6,075 nt of DNA. Source: Bacillota bacterium. Lineage in GTDB: Bacteria > Bacillota > Bacilli > Lactobacillales > Enterococcaceae. Under the pieces are notes generated by a model, which did no database searches, was not told the DNA's origin, and was given only the letters and a program-made list of their open reading frames with translations. Within the stretch, counting starts at the first letter, position 1. Each line of letters starts with the position of its first letter. The stretch covers positions 1 to 6,075 of the forward strand of contig JAEWFE010000327.1 of assembly GCA_023389005.1 (NCBI GenBank), read 5' to 3'. This document shows, piece after piece, positions 5,163 to 6,075 of the stretch. The translations under genes and the position numbers were made by a program.

Positions 5163-6026
5163 ATGGAAAATTTTGGAAAGTTATTTAAAAAATATCGTGA
5201 ATCAAGACAATTAAGACTTAGTGATATTGCTAATAAAGGCTTATCTACTTCGCAGTTATCACGATTTGAAAACGGTGAAAGTGATTTAACTATTACAAAA
5301 TTCATGCGTGCTATCCAATTAATTAATATGCCGATAGATGAATTTATGTATACGGCAAATAATTTTAAACGAGATGAGTTAAATGAATTATTGGATAAAA
5401 TTGTTCAATATACTTCAAGTAGAGATATAGAGAATTTAAAGAGATTGATATTTGAAGAAGAAAGCAAAGAATGTAATAATGCAACCATGAAAAAGATTAG
5501 AGTGTTGCTGATAAAAATTCATCTTTATGATTTATTTGGAGAAAAATTATATCAAGAGGAAGATATTCATTTTTTAGCTGACTATTTATTTAGTATAGAA
5601 TACTGGGGGAGAAATGAATTATTGATATTTTCCAATGCTATTGTGGCATTTAATACTGAAACCAATTTAACTTTGTTGAGGGAAATGAATCGGCGAACAG
5701 ATTTTTATAAAGAACTTCCTCAAAATAGAACTTTAATTGCTTCCATGAATGTCAACGCGTATATTTTTTGCGTAGAAAATTCAGAATGGATAGAAGCACA
5801 GTATTTTGAACAACAACTTAAGGAAACTTATTTTAAAGAAACAGAAATCTATGAACGTCTTGTATTTATTTATGCTAAAGCGTTCCATGATTATAAAAAG
5901 AATAAAGATGAAAAAGCATTAAACCAATTGTATGATGTTATCAAGGCGATGAAACTTGCTGGAAGTATTCATCTAGCTGAAAATTTTGAGGAACATTTAA
6001 ATAAGGTATTGCAGCTAAATGAGTAA
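5163..6026 (+). CDS. Rgg/GadR/MutR family transcriptional regulator (likely peptide-responsive)
   Basis: The protein has 287 residues, the normal length for Rgg regulators. These are cytoplasmic dimers with an N-terminal XRE-type helix-turn-helix and a C-terminal all-helical TPR-like domain that in many members binds a short pheromone peptide. The DNA-binding domain spans about 4-64: FGKLFKKYRESRQL (4-17), then the family signature LSTSQLSRFENGESDLT (27-43) and INMPIDEFMY (54-63). The remainder, about 70-285, is helical and AT-rich-coded with no enzymatic motif. Cysteines occur at 104 and 203; there is none near position 45, where some streptococcal members form a redox-sensitive disulfide. 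GAGGAG at 5151-5156, six bases from the ATG, fixes the start. A 28-codon SHP-like gene diverges from it, which makes quorum sensing the best guess for its role. No terminator follows, so it may be cotranscribed with the next gene. Codon use is much more AT-rich than in rsmG-ychF, suggesting acquisition or fast evolution. Confidence 0.9.
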   Translation: MENFGKLFKKYRESRQLRLSDIANKGLSTSQLSRFENGESDLTITKFMRAIQLINMPIDEFMYTANNFKRDELNELLDKIVQYTSSRDIENLKRLIFEEESKECNNATMKKIRVLLIKIHLYDLFGEKLYQEEDIHFLADYLFSIEYWGRNELLIFSNAIVAFNTETNLTLLREMNRRTDFYKELPQNRTLIASMNVNAYIFCVENSEWIEAQYFEQQLKETYFKETEIYERLVFIYAKAFHDYKKNKDEKALNQLYDVIKAMKLAGSIHLAENFEEHLNKVLQLNE

Positions 6027-6049
6027 AGGGAGTATCTAGTAAGTTTTTG

Positions 6050-6067
6050 TTTATCCCATATATGCAA
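6050..6067 (+). repeat. 18-base box, copy B, after the regulator gene
   Basis: TTTATCCC-AT-ATATGCAA repeats copy A (5131-5148) with 16 of 18 identities in the same orientation. As in copy A, it sits directly before a purine-rich ribosome binding site. It is 23 bases after the regulator stop and marks the upstream region of a gene that begins beyond the window, presumably a target of the same regulator. Confidence 0.6.
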
Positions 6068-6071
6068 GGAG
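6066..6071 (+). promoter_or_regulatory. Shine-Dalgarno site of a gene starting just outside the window
   Basis: AAGGAG (6066-6071) is a perfect ribosome binding core with no start codon in the remaining four bases. A + strand gene would be expected to start within roughly 5-10 bases beyond the edge. Its identity cannot be seen. Confidence 0.5.
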
Positions 6072-6075
6072 TAGG

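Overview
The window looks like a chromosomal segment of a low-GC Gram-positive coccus of the Lactobacillales, most probably an Enterococcus. This rests on the gene order rsmG-parA-parB-DUF951-ychF, on the overall look of the proteins, and on a DUF1129 membrane protein followed by an Rgg-type regulator. rsmG-parA-parB clusters normally lie near the replication origin. The genus is an inference from protein character, not from a database search.

Left part (1-3892) is housekeeping. A leader with two candidate promoters and a strong inverted repeat precedes rsmG (16S rRNA m7G methyltransferase). Tightly packed genes on the + strand follow: parA and parB (chromosome segregation, 11-base overlap), a 62-residue DUF951 protein, and ychF (ribosome-associated GTPase/ATPase). 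The spacing (18 nt, overlap, 79 nt, 2 nt) suggests a single operon. parA probably starts at a TTG, because its Shine-Dalgarno sequence covers the upstream ATG.

Middle part (3893-4746) is a monocistronic unit with its own extended -10 promoter and an 18-base palindrome in the leader. It encodes a four-helix DUF1129 membrane protein and ends in a very strong bidirectional terminator.

Right part (4747-6075) differs in character: it is clearly more AT-rich, looks accessory, and holds the most interesting content. A full-length Rgg/GadR/MutR-family regulator (287 aa) lies on the + strand. Divergent from it is an unlisted 28-codon gene on the - strand (5067 down to 4981) with a good Shine-Dalgarno site and an extended -10 promoter. 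It encodes a peptide with a charged N-terminus and a hydrophobic, Ile/Val-rich C-terminus, as in the SHP pheromone precursors that partner Rgg regulators in streptococci. An 18-base box (TTTATCCC-WW-ATATGCAA) sits directly upstream of the peptide promoter's -35. It recurs, 16 of 18 identical, just after the regulator gene and before a Shine-Dalgarno site whose gene begins outside the window. The inferred arrangement is a peptide-pheromone quorum-sensing module: the peptide would be secreted, re-imported and bound by the regulator, which would act at both boxes to control the peptide gene and a target gene to the right. A good + strand promoter at 4820-4848 would also drive transcription antisense through the peptide gene toward the regulator.
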